Assembly: GCA_048264105.1 (NCBI GenBank)
Contig: JBLXDJ010000002.1
Location: 707,545-771,544 of the forward strand
Source: Oceanospirillum sp048264105
GTDB taxonomy: Bacteria; Pseudomonadota; Gammaproteobacteria; Pseudomonadales; Halomonadaceae
Length of the DNA: 64,000 bases
Reading direction: 5' to 3'
Position numbers and translations under genes: made by a program
The notes under the pieces: generated by a model
The model's input: only the letters and a program-made list of their open reading frames with translations
The model's database searches: none
Told to the model about the DNA's origin: nothing
Part shown: piece by piece, positions 17,507 through 26,876 of the stretch
How the letters are laid out: each line of letters starts with the position of its first letter
Position numbering within the stretch: the stretch's first letter is position 1

Positions 17507-18427
17507 TTAAGGCGTCAGATGTCGCTTGGTCAGATCCTCGTAGGCATCAATCCGGCGGTCGCGGAAATACGGCCAGATGCGGCGGGTGTCTTCGGTGCGC
17601 TGTTTGTCGATGGTGGCGACTAATACACAGGCGTCTTCACCGGCGTGTTGCAGCAGTTCACCTTGCGGGCCTGCGATAAAGCTGCCGCCCCAGAACTGAA
17701 TACCATCACTCTGGCCGCTTGGGTCGGTTTCGTGACCCACACGGTTTGCCGCCATCACCGGCAGGCCGTTGGCTACGGCGTGGGCACGCTGAATGAGTGT
17801 CCAGGCATCTTTCTGACGACTTTGCTCGTCTGCCTCATCGCGCGGGTCCCAGCCGATAGCGGTCGGGTAGAGCAGAATCTCGGCACCGGCCATCGCCATC
17901 AGGCGGGCGGCTTCGGGATACCATTGATCCCAGCAGACCAGTACACCCAGTTTACCCACACTGGTTTCGATCGGGCTGAAACCGGGGCGGCCATCGTTAA
18001 AGGTGGCATCGCCCGGTGTGAAGTAGAACTTCTCGTAGAAGCCCGGATCATCCGGAATATGCATCTTGCGGTAAGTACCCGCCAGTGAGCCGTCTTTTTC
18101 AAAGACTACTGAGGTGTTGTGATACAGGCCCGGTGCGCGTTTTTCAAAGATCGAACCGACAATCACCATGTTCAGCTCTTTTGCCAGTGAGGACAGGCGC
18201 TGGCTGGTTGGGCCGTCTAAAGGTTCTGCCAGATCAAACAGATCGGTGTCTTCGGTCTGACAGAAATACTGGGTGGCGTGCAGCTCCTGCAGCATCGCCA
18301 GTTCACAGCCCTGAGCGGCCAGTTCACGCAGACCCTGCTCGCTGATGGAGAGGCTTTTTTCTTTGTCGTTAAAGGCGTGCTGTTGTACCAGACCTACTTT
18401 TAACGTGCTGTTTGCAGAGGATGTCAT
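17507..18427 (-). CDS. aguB: N-carbamoylputrescine amidase
   Basis: AguB hydrolyses N-carbamoylputrescine to putrescine, ammonia and CO2, the second step of the agmatine route. The 306-residue nitrilase-fold protein has the Glu-Lys-Cys triad: Glu48 in LQELHATQYF, Lys121 in YRKMHIPDDPGF and Cys165 in VLVCWDQWYPE. The DDPGFYEKFYFTPGD segment is typical of the AguB branch. The ATG overlaps the aguA stop by one base (TGATG), so the two are translationally coupled. The 3' end is duplicated just downstream. Arginine decarboxylase, which would supply agmatine, is not in the window. Confidence 0.96.
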   Translation of the reverse strand: MTSSANSTLKVGLVQQHAFNDKEKSLSISEQGLRELAAQGCELAMLQELHATQYFCQTEDTDLFDLAEPLDGPTSQRLSSLAKELNMVIVGSIFEKRAPGLYHNTSVVFEKDGSLAGTYRKMHIPDDPGFYEKFYFTPGDATFNDGRPGFSPIETSVGKLGVLVCWDQWYPEAARLMAMAGAEILLYPTAIGWDPRDEADEQSRQKDAWTLIQRAHAVANGLPVMAANRVGHETDPSGQSDGIQFWGGSFIAGPQGELLQHAGEDACVLVATIDKQRTEDTRRIWPYFRDRRIDAYEDLTKRHLTP

Positions 18428-19509
18428 CAGGCCAGAACTCCTTCAGGCAGTTGCATGGTCAGGCAGTGCAGGCTGCCATACTGTTCAACAATCGGGCGGC
18501 AGTTGATGGCGATAATCTCATGGTTCGGGAAGGCGATTTGCATCTGGCTGATCGCGTTCTGATCCAGGGCTTCATCACCGTAGATCGGCAGCAGTACCGC
18601 ACCGTTAATAATCAGGAAGTTAGCGTAGGTGGAGGGCAGACGATCGCCCTCTTCGCTGAAACATGGCTCGGCCATCGGCAGCGGCACCAGTTTGTACGGC
18701 TTGCCCTGATAGTCGGTAAAGGTTTTCAGCTGATCTTCCATCGCCTTAAGTGCCGCGTAGTGTTCATCGGCTTCATCGTCGCACTGAACATAAGCGATAG
18801 TGTGCGGATCACACAGGCGCGCCAGCGTATCCACATGGCTGTCGGTGTCATCACCGGCCAGATAGCCGTGATCCAGCCACAGAATGCGGTTCAGGCCAAA
18901 CTTCTCGCTCAGTAGAGTTTCGATGGCCGTTTTATCCATAGCCGGGTTGCGGGTCGGTGCCAGCAGACATTCGCTGGTGGTCAGCAGAGTGCCGTAACCG
19001 TCCGCTTCAATACTGCCGCCTTCCAGCACCAGGTCGATGGTTTCCAGCGCACAGGCGAAGGCGCTTTCTGCGGCCAGCTTGCTGTTCAGTTCGGTATCCA
19101 GCTGAGCATCAAATTTGTCGCCCCAGCCGTTAAAGGTGAAGTCCAGCAGCAGCGGCTTGTCATCTTTAAGAACGGTAATCGGGCCGTGATCCCGCGCCCA
19201 GGTATCGTTGGTATCCTGAACAAAAACACTCAGCTGCGCTTCAAGACCCAGCTTAGCAAAGTGAGTCATCACTTCCTGCTTTTTCGTATCGCTGGAGACG
19301 GTGATCAGCACTTTTTCACGACGGGCGATCGCTTCTGCGATCTGATAAAACACCGGTTCAACCTGCGTCAGAAAAGGAGCCCAGTCGCTGTTGGCGTGGG
19401 GCCATGTCAGCATCACACCGCTTTGCGGAGCCCATTCCGGCAGCAGTTGATAGCGACCGGATGATGTTGTTTGGCGATCTGATGCCTGGGAGTCTGAAGC
19501 GATGCTCAT
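18427..19509 (-). CDS. aguA: Agmatine deiminase
   Basis: AguA converts agmatine to N-carbamoylputrescine and ammonia. The 360-residue protein belongs to the guanidino-group-modifying (PPAD) superfamily. Visible landmarks include MLTWPHANSDW near the N-terminus, WARDHGPI, VLEGGSIEADGYGTLLTT and DDTDSHVDTLARL, with the nucleophilic Cys in GSLHCLTMQLP (Cys349 from the chosen start). ATG 19509 was preferred over an in-frame GTG at 19527 that has no Shine-Dalgarno; an AAGG lies 11 bases before the ATG. First gene of aguAB, divergent from lolC/E. Confidence 0.95.
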   Translation of the reverse strand: MSIASDSQASDRQTTSSGRYQLLPEWAPQSGVMLTWPHANSDWAPFLTQVEPVFYQIAEAIARREKVLITVSSDTKKQEVMTHFAKLGLEAQLSVFVQDTNDTWARDHGPITVLKDDKPLLLDFTFNGWGDKFDAQLDTELNSKLAAESAFACALETIDLVLEGGSIEADGYGTLLTTSECLLAPTRNPAMDKTAIETLLSEKFGLNRILWLDHGYLAGDDTDSHVDTLARLCDPHTIAYVQCDDEADEHYAALKAMEDQLKTFTDYQGKPYKLVPLPMAEPCFSEEGDRLPSTYANFLIINGAVLLPIYGDEALDQNAISQMQIAFPNHEIIAINCRPIVEQYGSLHCLTMQLPEGVLA

Positions 19510-19886
19510 CAGTGGCGATACCTTCACATGTAAAGATGAAATGAGAGATAGATCAGGGGGTTATCTGCCTGATTTTGTTTTGCAGACCGAAACTTGTCGC
19601 AAGCCTTTATGTCTTATGGGTTCCGGTCCATTTTGGGGCTGGAATTTAGCAGAGAATACCGCTTTGTCCAGCGCTATTTCGCGGTTGGGGGTTGTCCGGC
19701 CCATACGGGTAACAAAACAGCAGCAATAGCGTTGGAAAAAAATGGCACAATTAGCGGAACACTTGGGGTTTAGCGTATGATAAGCCCACTAAAAACAGCC
19801 TGTTAGCGAGAGTATCTCTTTTGCGGGATATTCATTTGAAATGGGCGTTGGCTTCAGATAAGCCTGCGTCATAGCCTGAGTCGGAC
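19510..19886. other. Intergenic region between aguA and the lol genes
   Basis: 377 bp without a convincing gene. It must contain the divergent promoters for aguAB and the lol operon. A TATGAT at 19776-19781 could be a -10 toward lolC/E, but no good -35 accompanies it. No recognisable operator was seen. Confidence 0.4.
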
Positions 19887-21131
19887 ATGATGTTAGACAA
19901 GATTCCCTTTTTTATCGGTTTACGCTACACCCGCGCCAAACGGCGCAACCACTTTATCTCCTTTATCTCTTTAACCTCGATGCTGGGCCTGACCCTTGGC
20001 GTTGCTGTGCTGATTCTGGTGCTGTCGGTGATGAACGGCTTCGACCGGGAACTGCGCCAGCGCATTCTGGGTATGGTGCCCCATGCGACCATCAGTTCTC
20101 AGAGTGGCTTTCAGAACTGGCCTGAGGTTGCCGAAAAGCTGGAACAGGATGAGCACATTCAGGCCGCTGTGCCCTATGTCAAAGCTCAGGGCATGTTTAC
20201 CCACAGGGGCTATGTTCGCGGTGCGCTGGTGAATGGCGTGATGCCGGAGCTTGAAGGCAAGGTATCCATCATGAAGGATCACATGGTGGCAGGCTCACTG
20301 GATGAGCTTAAACCCGGTGAGTTCGGCATCATTATGGGTGACCTGCTGGCGCGCTTTATCGGCGTTGGTGTTGGTGACAAAGTCACTCTGATGATTCCCG
20401 AGGCCTCGATTACTCCTGCGGGGGTCTTTCCCCGTATGAAGCGTTTCACTGTGGTGGGGCTGTTCAGTGTCGGTGCTGAACTGGACAGTAATCTGGCGGT
20501 GGCTCATATCGAAGATATGCAGACCCTGATGCGACTGGATAAAGATATTCATGGCCTGCGTCTGCAGCTGGATGATCTGTTTAAAGCCCGGGAAGTGGTC
20601 TGGAATCAACTGCAGGAGCTGCCTTCCTATATGCGAGGCAGTGACTGGACACGCACCCACGGCAATCTGTTTCAGGCGATCCAGATGGAAAAACGTATGA
20701 TCGGCCTGCTGCTGATGATTGTGATCGCGGTGGCGGCGTTCAATATCGTTTCCACGCTGGTGATGGTAGTGACGGATAAGCAGGGGGATATCGCGATTTT
20801 GCGAACCCTTGGCGCAACCCCCGCCACCATTATGGGTATCTTTATGGTTCAGGGGATTGTGATCGGGTTAACCGGTACTCTGATCGGGACGGGGCTGGGT
20901 GTGCTGGCAGCGCTGAATGTCAGCGATTTTGTCGCCTGGGTTGAGCATCTGCTGGGTATCCAGTTCCTTGATAGCAATGTGTACTTTATCAGCTACCTGC
21001 CCTCGGAACTGCGCTGGGATGATGTGGCGGTGATCACCGGTTCTGCCTTTGTGATGAGCTTCCTGTCGACTTTGTATCCTGCGTGGCGTGCGTCCCGTAT
21101 TCAACCGGCGGAGGCGCTGCGTTATGAGTAA
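19887..21131 (+). CDS. Lipoprotein-releasing permease, LolC/LolE (possibly LolF) type
   Basis: Inner-membrane subunit of the Lol ABC transporter, which extracts outer-membrane lipoproteins and hands them to LolA. The 414 residues include one N-terminal membrane helix (about 30-50), a large periplasmic domain, and three C-terminal helices from about residue 270. The C-terminus ALRYE and the FQAIQMEKRMIGLLL segment resemble LolC. The WVEHLLGIQFLDSNVYFISYLPSEL stretch resembles LolE. Only one such permease accompanies lolD, whereas E. coli and Pseudomonas have two. That suggests a LolF-type homodimer unless a second gene lies elsewhere. It overlaps lolD by eight bases. Confidence 0.92.
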   Translation: MMLDKIPFFIGLRYTRAKRRNHFISFISLTSMLGLTLGVAVLILVLSVMNGFDRELRQRILGMVPHATISSQSGFQNWPEVAEKLEQDEHIQAAVPYVKAQGMFTHRGYVRGALVNGVMPELEGKVSIMKDHMVAGSLDELKPGEFGIIMGDLLARFIGVGVGDKVTLMIPEASITPAGVFPRMKRFTVVGLFSVGAELDSNLAVAHIEDMQTLMRLDKDIHGLRLQLDDLFKAREVVWNQLQELPSYMRGSDWTRTHGNLFQAIQMEKRMIGLLLMIVIAVAAFNIVSTLVMVVTDKQGDIAILRTLGATPATIMGIFMVQGIVIGLTGTLIGTGLGVLAALNVSDFVAWVEHLLGIQFLDSNVYFISYLPSELRWDDVAVITGSAFVMSFLSTLYPAWRASRIQPAEALRYE

Positions 21132-21855
21132 TCAAGCAATGAATCAGACCGATAAAATGCAAGCAGTTCTTGAATGTACCGACCTGTCGATGGAATACGT
21201 TAACGGGCCGGAAAAGGTCCAGGTGCTGAATCAGCTGAATTTCAGTGCTTATCGTGGTGAGCGTATCGCCATTGTGGGTAGTTCAGGTTCCGGTAAAACC
21301 ACGCTGCTGCATCTGTTAGGTGGTCTGGATAAACCAACCTCAGGTGATGTCACCATTGATGGTAAAGCGCTGGCGAAACTGTCGGATGCTGAACTGGGTT
21401 TGTTCCGTAACCGGAGTCTGGGTTTTGTTTATCAGCTGCACCATCTGCTGCCGGAGTTTACCGCATTGGAAAATGTGCTGATGCCGATGCTGATCCGGGG
21501 TGATAAGCGTAAAGCGGTTCTGCCCCGGGCGACGGCTCTGCTGGAGCGCGTAGGATTGGGGCATCGTGTGGATCATAAACCCGCGGAGTTGTCCGGTGGT
21601 GAACGTCAGCGTGTGGCGATCGCCCGGGCTTTGGTCGGGGAGCCTGCCTGTGTATTGCTGGATGAACCCACCGGCAACCTTGATCCCAATACTGCAGAGT
21701 CGGTTAATCAGCTGATGCTGGAGATCGGTAAAGAGCACCAGACCTGCTTTATCACGGTAACCCATGATATGGCGCTGGCACAGCGGATGGACCGTGTCCT
21801 GAAGCTGGATCAGGGACAATTAGTTGAACAGACCGAGCCGTTGGCTGAGGCCTGA
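21124..21855 (+). CDS. lolD: Lipoprotein-releasing ABC ATPase LolD
   Basis: Cytoplasmic ATPase of the lipoprotein-releasing complex. From ATG 21124 it has 243 residues, with Walker A GSSGSGKTT (Lys58), the signature LSGGERQRVAIARAL (from about 156) and Walker B CVLLDEPTGNLD (about 178). This is the MacB/LolD-type ABC family. A longer frame exists, but ATG 21124 overlaps the permease gene by only eight bases and fits family length. The pldA gene begins one base after its stop, so the three form one operon. Confidence 0.95.
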   Translation: MSNQAMNQTDKMQAVLECTDLSMEYVNGPEKVQVLNQLNFSAYRGERIAIVGSSGSGKTTLLHLLGGLDKPTSGDVTIDGKALAKLSDAELGLFRNRSLGFVYQLHHLLPEFTALENVLMPMLIRGDKRKAVLPRATALLERVGLGHRVDHKPAELSGGERQRVAIARALVGEPACVLLDEPTGNLDPNTAESVNQLMLEIGKEHQTCFITVTHDMALAQRMDRVLKLDQGQLVEQTEPLAEA

Positions 21856-21856
21856 G

Positions 21857-22918
21857 ATGGGCGTTAATGATCGTATCAGGCATTTGGGGTGCCGGGCTTT
21901 GGGTGGCTGGGCAGGTGTAGCCGGTTTGTTGGGCGGGCTGATGCTCTCTCAGGCTTGTGTGGCTCAGGATGCGTCAGAGCCGCAGGCGGTACAGGATGTT
22001 CAGCTGGAACTGCCTGCCTCAGACTCAGGTCAGGGGGCTGGTAAACAGCAGACGCCGCTGTCACCGGAAGAGCTGGAGCGTCTTCAGATGGCGGAAACCA
22101 TGGAAAATACCGCTAAGACCCTCTTTAATCCACCCTCTGCCATGCGTAAACGGGCTGAACGTGAGATGAAACTCGCGGATAACCCTCTGGTATTTCTGCC
22201 CTATAAGGCTAACTACTTTCTGCCGGTGAGTTACTACAGTGGCTATGATCAATCTGCACGCTTCCGTGATGCTGAATACGGGCCGGTGGAGACACAGTTT
22301 CAGGTCAGTTTTAAGTTTCCTGTCTATGCCGGATTGTTCAGTAGTGATGATGCCCTGATTGCGGCTTACACCCAGCAGTCCTATTGGCAGCTTTATCAGG
22401 AGTCTTCTCCTTTCCGGGAGACCATATATGAACCTGAGCTGATTTATGGCATGAGCCTGAACCGATCCTTGCTGAGTGATCTTAAGCTGGAAGGTTTTAC
22501 TCTGGGGATTAACCATCAGTCCAACGGGCAGGGTGGGGAGTTTTCCCGTAGCTGGAATCGTTTGTTCGCCGAGGTGTTCTTTGCCAGTGGCGACTGGGGA
22601 ATCGCGTTTAAGCGTTGGTTCCGGATTCCTGAACCTGCTTCTGAAGACGATAATCCGGATATCAAAGAGTATATCGGTGTCAGTGAGCTGGGCATGGCTT
22701 ACACGAAAGCCAACCATGTACTGACCTTCCGGATGCGCAATCATATCGACAGTGACTTCTCCCAGGGCAATATGCAGTTCAGCTGGAGCTTCCCTTTAGC
22801 TGGAGAGCGCTACAAGGGGTATCTGCTGATGCGTACAGGGTATGGGGATACCCTGGCAGACTATGATCATTACATTGATCGGATCGGCCTGGGGATCTCT
22901 ATTAACGATATTCTGTAA
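21857..22918 (+). CDS. pldA: Outer membrane phospholipase A (OMPLA)
   Basis: OMPLA is a 12-stranded outer-membrane barrel that hydrolyses phospholipids reaching the outer leaflet, in a calcium-dependent dimer. The 353-residue protein begins with a signal peptide (hydrophobic 18-36) and a low-complexity Gln/Glu/Ser-rich linker, then the barrel from about residue 115. The catalytic triad is present with the spacing known from E. coli: His220, Ser222 and Asn234 in NHQSNGQ...RSWNR. ATG 21857 has GAGG six bases before and keeps the overlap with lolD minimal. Its placement behind lolD is not one I know from Pseudomonas. A perfect terminator follows. Confidence 0.95.
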   Translation: MGVNDRIRHLGCRALGGWAGVAGLLGGLMLSQACVAQDASEPQAVQDVQLELPASDSGQGAGKQQTPLSPEELERLQMAETMENTAKTLFNPPSAMRKRAEREMKLADNPLVFLPYKANYFLPVSYYSGYDQSARFRDAEYGPVETQFQVSFKFPVYAGLFSSDDALIAAYTQQSYWQLYQESSPFRETIYEPELIYGMSLNRSLLSDLKLEGFTLGINHQSNGQGGEFSRSWNRLFAEVFFASGDWGIAFKRWFRIPEPASEDDNPDIKEYIGVSELGMAYTKANHVLTFRMRNHIDSDFSQGNMQFSWSFPLAGERYKGYLLMRTGYGDTLADYDHYIDRIGLGISINDIL

Positions 22919-22920
22919 TG

Positions 22921-22950
22921 AAAAAAGCCTGCGTAATAGCAGGCTTTTTT
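22921..22950. terminator. Bidirectional terminator after pldA
   Basis: AAAAAAGCCTGC and its complement form a perfect 12-bp stem with a six-base loop. It lies between the convergent pldA and DUF2062 genes. Confidence 0.9.
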
Positions 22951-22976
22951 AATCACTGGCGCTGAAAATAAGAGAC

Positions 22977-23528
22977 TTAGTGCTGATCGGTATCCTGCTC
23001 TTTTTTTCTCAGAACAGGCAGTCGACCTTTACGGTTTTTCCAGCTTTTGCTGACATGCCAGCGCCAAAGTAGGCGAATACCCAGATTGCTGAGCAGAGCC
23101 ATGATGACCCCGACGATAACCGAACCCAGATAAAGGGGTAGCCACGCATCGTTCAGCAGTTGTCCAAGCCATTCTAATGTCAGTTCATCCGGCATCGGTT
23201 GGGCTTCAACACCCAGAATCCATGCACCGACCAGATAGGTACCGTAAAACATCACCGGCATGGTGACCGGGTTGGTGATCCAGACGAGACCCACGGAGAT
23301 CGGCAGGTTACAGTGCAGCAGCATGGCACCGGCGGCGGCCAGCACCATCTGAAAAGGAACCGGGATAAAGGCACAAAAAATGCCTACCATAAAGGCAGTG
23401 GCGACTGAGCGTCGTGTCAGGTGTAAAAGACCGGGATCTTCAAGAAGTTTGCCAAGAAAGCGCAGAGATTTCTGCTCCTGCAGCTTTTTAGGATCGGGCA
23501 TGTATTTCTTGATGATTCGTCTTGGCAT
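22977..23528 (-). CDS. DUF2062 membrane protein
   Basis: A 183-residue inner-membrane protein of the DUF2062 family. A basic N-terminus (MPRRIIKKYMPDPKKL) precedes membrane segments around residues 45-70, 75-95 and 135-160. The motif GIFCAFIPVPFQM followed by PISVGLVWITNPVTMPVMFY is the family hallmark. Function is not established. ATG 23528 has AAGGTGA eight bases before it; the longer frame upstream lacks support. It is divergent from comEC, 102 bp away. Confidence 0.85.
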   Translation of the reverse strand: MPRRIIKKYMPDPKKLQEQKSLRFLGKLLEDPGLLHLTRRSVATAFMVGIFCAFIPVPFQMVLAAAGAMLLHCNLPISVGLVWITNPVTMPVMFYGTYLVGAWILGVEAQPMPDELTLEWLGQLLNDAWLPLYLGSVIVGVIMALLSNLGIRLLWRWHVSKSWKNRKGRLPVLRKKEQDTDQH

Positions 23529-23630
23529 ATCTTGGGTCACCTTCTGAGAGCGGATCATTATCCACATATTCGACCTTGTCACTAGAGACTAAGGTCAAAA
23601 AAAACATCATCCGGACAGGAGGTCAGGTCG

Positions 23631-26030
23631 ATGTGGTTTCTTGTTGTTATTTTAGGGGTGCTGGCTGGTCTTATGGATTTCGACTGGCCGCCCTCCGAAG
23701 CCGCGCTTATGCTGGCTTTTATCGCGATGGTTTTAATAAGGCGAAAGCGATCATGCCTTATATCTGTCGCTACAGGGGTTGGGATTCTAGCCTATCTGTA
23801 CACAAACGTGTATCTGGCAGTTGTATTAAGTCAGACGCTACCTGTGACACTGACTGGAAAGAATTTATTGATTCGGGGGGCAGTGGTTCAGGTGCATCAT
23901 GATTCACCGGATCGGCAGCAGTTCACATTTGATGTCGATCAGTGCTGGCAGGAAACCGCATCTGAAACAAGCTGCAACTTTCAGGGGGCGGTGGTACTGA
24001 ATCGTTATCTGCCGCGCCACTCTGAACCCGCAGTTGGATCTGAACTAATGGAGGCGTCAGATACAGACCTGAGGGTTGAGGCCGGCGAACAATGGCAGTT
24101 TCTTGTTCGCTTGTACCCTGTCAGAGGCTTTAGTAATCCGGGGCAGAGTCGCTACCGGATGACACAGCTGGGCAAGGGTGTTCTCGCCAGAGGATATGTC
24201 CGGGATGAGGCGTATAGCTTTCGCCAGGTTAAGGCAGATCAATGGCAGGGAATGCTGAATGGTTGGCGCTCGGGTTTCATCGCCCGGGCGAATACGCTGA
24301 ATCAGCCCCTGGTTAATACTTTGCTGACCGGTGACAGCCGTGGGCTGACAGATCATCACTGGCAGCTTTTGCGACAAACCGGAACCGTTCATCTGGTGGT
24401 GGTTTCCGGACTGCATATCGGCGTGCTGTTGGGCGCGGGCTGGTTTCTGCTTTCTTTGCTCAGCCGGTGTTTGCCTTTGGATCGTTACTGGCAGCGGGTT
24501 CTTTTGCTGGTCTCTCCTGTTCTCCTGCTTTTTCCTATGCTGCTGATCTGGCCTCCCGGCATCGCTGTGTCACGGGCATTGCTGATGGCCTTGTTGGTTA
24601 TTTTTCTCAGGGTGCGGGGCATCTTCTGGTCACCCCTGCGCATTCTCCTTCTGGTTGTCACCGTACTTCTGTTGAGTAACCCCTTTTATCTGTTGCATGC
24701 GGGGTTTTATTACAGTGTCTGGGCGGTTGCTTTGCTGTTACTGGTTGTTAGCGGTGGTCGGCACAAAGGGCTTTTTCTGCGAATCCAGCTGGTGCTTATG
24801 ACGGGGTTGCTGCCGTTGCAGGCTTTCTGGCTGAATACACCGGATCTGGTTTCCGGGGTGGTCAACTTAGTCGCGATTCCTTTGGTCTCCGTTCTGATAT
24901 TACCGTTGGCGTTGCTTGAGGTGATTCTGCCGGTTATGCCGTTTGATGGGCTATTGAGCTTGTTGGATGCGGTGTTCTGGCAGTGGCTGATTCTGGGGCT
25001 GGAATTGGATTGGGGCATACCTGTGCTTGATACCGGCTCGGCACTCTTGTTGCTGTTTCTGGCTTTGATCTGGGCATTTCCTGCGGTACCGGCCAGAAAC
25101 GGTCTAAGCCTGATGATTATCTCAGTGCTCTTTAGGATATCGGGTTCTGCCCCTGTTTCTGCCTCTGTTTCTGATAAAGAGCCGGAATTCAGTGCTCAGA
25201 TTTTTGATGTCGGACAGGGGCTGGCTGTGCGGATTAAGGCGGGGGAAAAGCAACTCGTCTATGACACAGGTCCCGCTTATCGCTCTGGCTTTCAGCCTGT
25301 GGCGCTGTTTTTACCGCAACTCCTGGCTTCTGAATCAGCCCGGATCGATCAGCTGGTGGTCTCCCATGACGATAATGACCATGCCGGAGGTTTGACCGCT
25401 TTAACGTCTTTCACCGAACAGATTCTGGCGGGACAACCGGAGCGATTGGATAAGACGGTATTTGATTCCGTACGGCATATTCGGGGCTGTCATCAGGGAC
25501 AGGTTTGGCGCTGGGGACAGGTGGTTGTTGACGTGCTTTATCCTCCGGCAAGAGCTATGACAGATAATGCTGATCGGGTGCGAAGTGATAATGACCGTTC
25601 CTGTGTGCTGAAAATCCGTTCGGAGCGGGAAACTGAGAAGAGCCTTCTGTTGACCGGAGATATAGGTCATCAGGCCGAGGGATGGTTATTGGCCTCAGGG
25701 CAGGATCTCAGTGCTGAGTGGTTGGTTGCCAGCCATCATGGGAGTGCCGGTGGAAATAGTCTGGCTTTTTTGGCGGCGGTTGCTCCACTCGGGATTATCT
25801 ACTCGGCGGGCTTTAACAATCGCTACGGTCATCCGGCGGCAGATGTACAGCGGCGGGTTGCCTATCTGAGGCGGGGAGAGCCTCAGGGTTCTGAGATCCG
25901 TTATCGGGAATATAATACGGCAGACCTAGGGGCGCTTTATCTCACTGATAGCGATACTAGCGGCCGTTGGCGTCTGGTGGCGAACCGGGAACAGATTCCA
26001 GTTCGCTGGCGCTGGCAACGCTTGGAGTGA
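23631..26030 (+). CDS. comEC: DNA internalization protein ComEC/Rec2
   Basis: ComEC forms the inner-membrane channel for single-stranded DNA uptake in natural transformation. The 799 residues show an N-terminal membrane part with an OB-like DUF4131 region (about 60-200), the competence domain beginning LLTGDSRGLTDHHW and containing VVVSGLHIGVLLGAGW, about ten membrane helices to residue 500, and a C-terminal metallo-beta-lactamase domain. The latter has FDVGQGLAVRI, the metal motif HDDNDH (579-584), LLTGDI and SHHGSAGGNS, so the nuclease site appears intact. AGGAGG lies eight bases before the ATG. With pilZ also in the window, a transformation pathway is plausible. Confidence 0.95.
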   Translation: MWFLVVILGVLAGLMDFDWPPSEAALMLAFIAMVLIRRKRSCLISVATGVGILAYLYTNVYLAVVLSQTLPVTLTGKNLLIRGAVVQVHHDSPDRQQFTFDVDQCWQETASETSCNFQGAVVLNRYLPRHSEPAVGSELMEASDTDLRVEAGEQWQFLVRLYPVRGFSNPGQSRYRMTQLGKGVLARGYVRDEAYSFRQVKADQWQGMLNGWRSGFIARANTLNQPLVNTLLTGDSRGLTDHHWQLLRQTGTVHLVVVSGLHIGVLLGAGWFLLSLLSRCLPLDRYWQRVLLLVSPVLLLFPMLLIWPPGIAVSRALLMALLVIFLRVRGIFWSPLRILLLVVTVLLLSNPFYLLHAGFYYSVWAVALLLLVVSGGRHKGLFLRIQLVLMTGLLPLQAFWLNTPDLVSGVVNLVAIPLVSVLILPLALLEVILPVMPFDGLLSLLDAVFWQWLILGLELDWGIPVLDTGSALLLLFLALIWAFPAVPARNGLSLMIISVLFRISGSAPVSASVSDKEPEFSAQIFDVGQGLAVRIKAGEKQLVYDTGPAYRSGFQPVALFLPQLLASESARIDQLVVSHDDNDHAGGLTALTSFTEQILAGQPERLDKTVFDSVRHIRGCHQGQVWRWGQVVVDVLYPPARAMTDNADRVRSDNDRSCVLKIRSERETEKSLLLTGDIGHQAEGWLLASGQDLSAEWLVASHHGSAGGNSLAFLAAVAPLGIIYSAGFNNRYGHPAADVQRRVAYLRRGEPQGSEIRYREYNTADLGALYLTDSDTSGRWRLVANREQIPVRWRWQRLE

Positions 26031-26198
26031 AACAGCTTTTCCGGTGAGGATTGGTTAAAAGGGGTGTCATCTGTGATGAGTGTCAAAGTTAATCAGAATG
26101 ACGCCTGTGACCATTGTTTTGCGTTCAGGCTGGCTTAACAATGGTGTACACTTACGGATCAAATTTCAGACAATCACTTGTTCAGCAAAGGAAAAAAC

Positions 26199-26876
26199 GT
26201 GGATCTCATTTTTTCTGCCGGTGGCTGGTTAATGTTGCCTATTCTGGCCTCTTCTGTGGCTGCTGCAGCAATCATTCTTGAGCGCTTCTGGGTATTACGT
26301 CGTGAGCGTATTGCGCCATCAGCACTCAGGCAACAGGTGGTTCGTCAGGCTTTATCGGCCCCGATGAACTCTACCCAACTCTATGAGTTGGAGCAGGGCT
26401 CGCCGTTGGGGTTTCTGTTTGCGGCCGGGTTACGCAATCTGGAATTCAGTCGTGATGTGATGAAAGAGTCCATCGAAGAGGCAGCCGCAGCGGTTGTACA
26501 TGAGCTTGAGCGTTTTTTGAGTTTGCTGGGTTCTATCGCTGCGATCACGCCGCTGCTGGGGCTTCTTGGCACGGTTTTAGGCATGATTGATGTGTTCGCC
26601 GTCATCATGGAGCAAGGCGCGGGTAAGGCTCCGGCGCTTGCGGGAGGTATCTCCCAGGCGTTGGTGACGACGGCGGCAGGCTTGTCCGTTGCCATTCCGG
26701 CGGTTCTGTTTCATCGCTTCTTTGAGCGTCGCGTGCAGGATATGGTCGTCCATCTTGAGCAGGAGTCGATCAAGCTGGTCGATGAACTCTATGGTCAGCG
26801 TGCCAAGAGAACCGCCGACCTTGAGCAGCGCTCCCGCAAGCAGTCTGCTGTTGCTGATAAGGTCGCGTCGACGTGA
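26199..26876 (+). CDS. exbB: ExbB/TolQ-type proton channel subunit
   Basis: A 225-residue inner-membrane protein of the MotA/TolQ/ExbB family, which converts proton motive force into motion of an energy-transducing partner. Three hydrophobic segments occur: one near the N-terminus (about 5-28) and two in the second half (GSIAAITPLLGLLGTVLGMIDVF and GISQALVTTAAGLSVAIPAVLF). GTG 26199 is chosen over an upstream TTG because AAAGGA lies six bases before. The last four bases overlap exbD (GTGA). No TonB gene is nearby. The position between comEC and msbA-lpxK is the same as I recall in Pseudomonas, suggesting an envelope role. Confidence 0.9.
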   Translation: MDLIFSAGGWLMLPILASSVAAAAIILERFWVLRRERIAPSALRQQVVRQALSAPMNSTQLYELEQGSPLGFLFAAGLRNLEFSRDVMKESIEEAAAAVVHELERFLSLLGSIAAITPLLGLLGTVLGMIDVFAVIMEQGAGKAPALAGGISQALVTTAAGLSVAIPAVLFHRFFERRVQDMVVHLEQESIKLVDELYGQRAKRTADLEQRSRKQSAVADKVAST

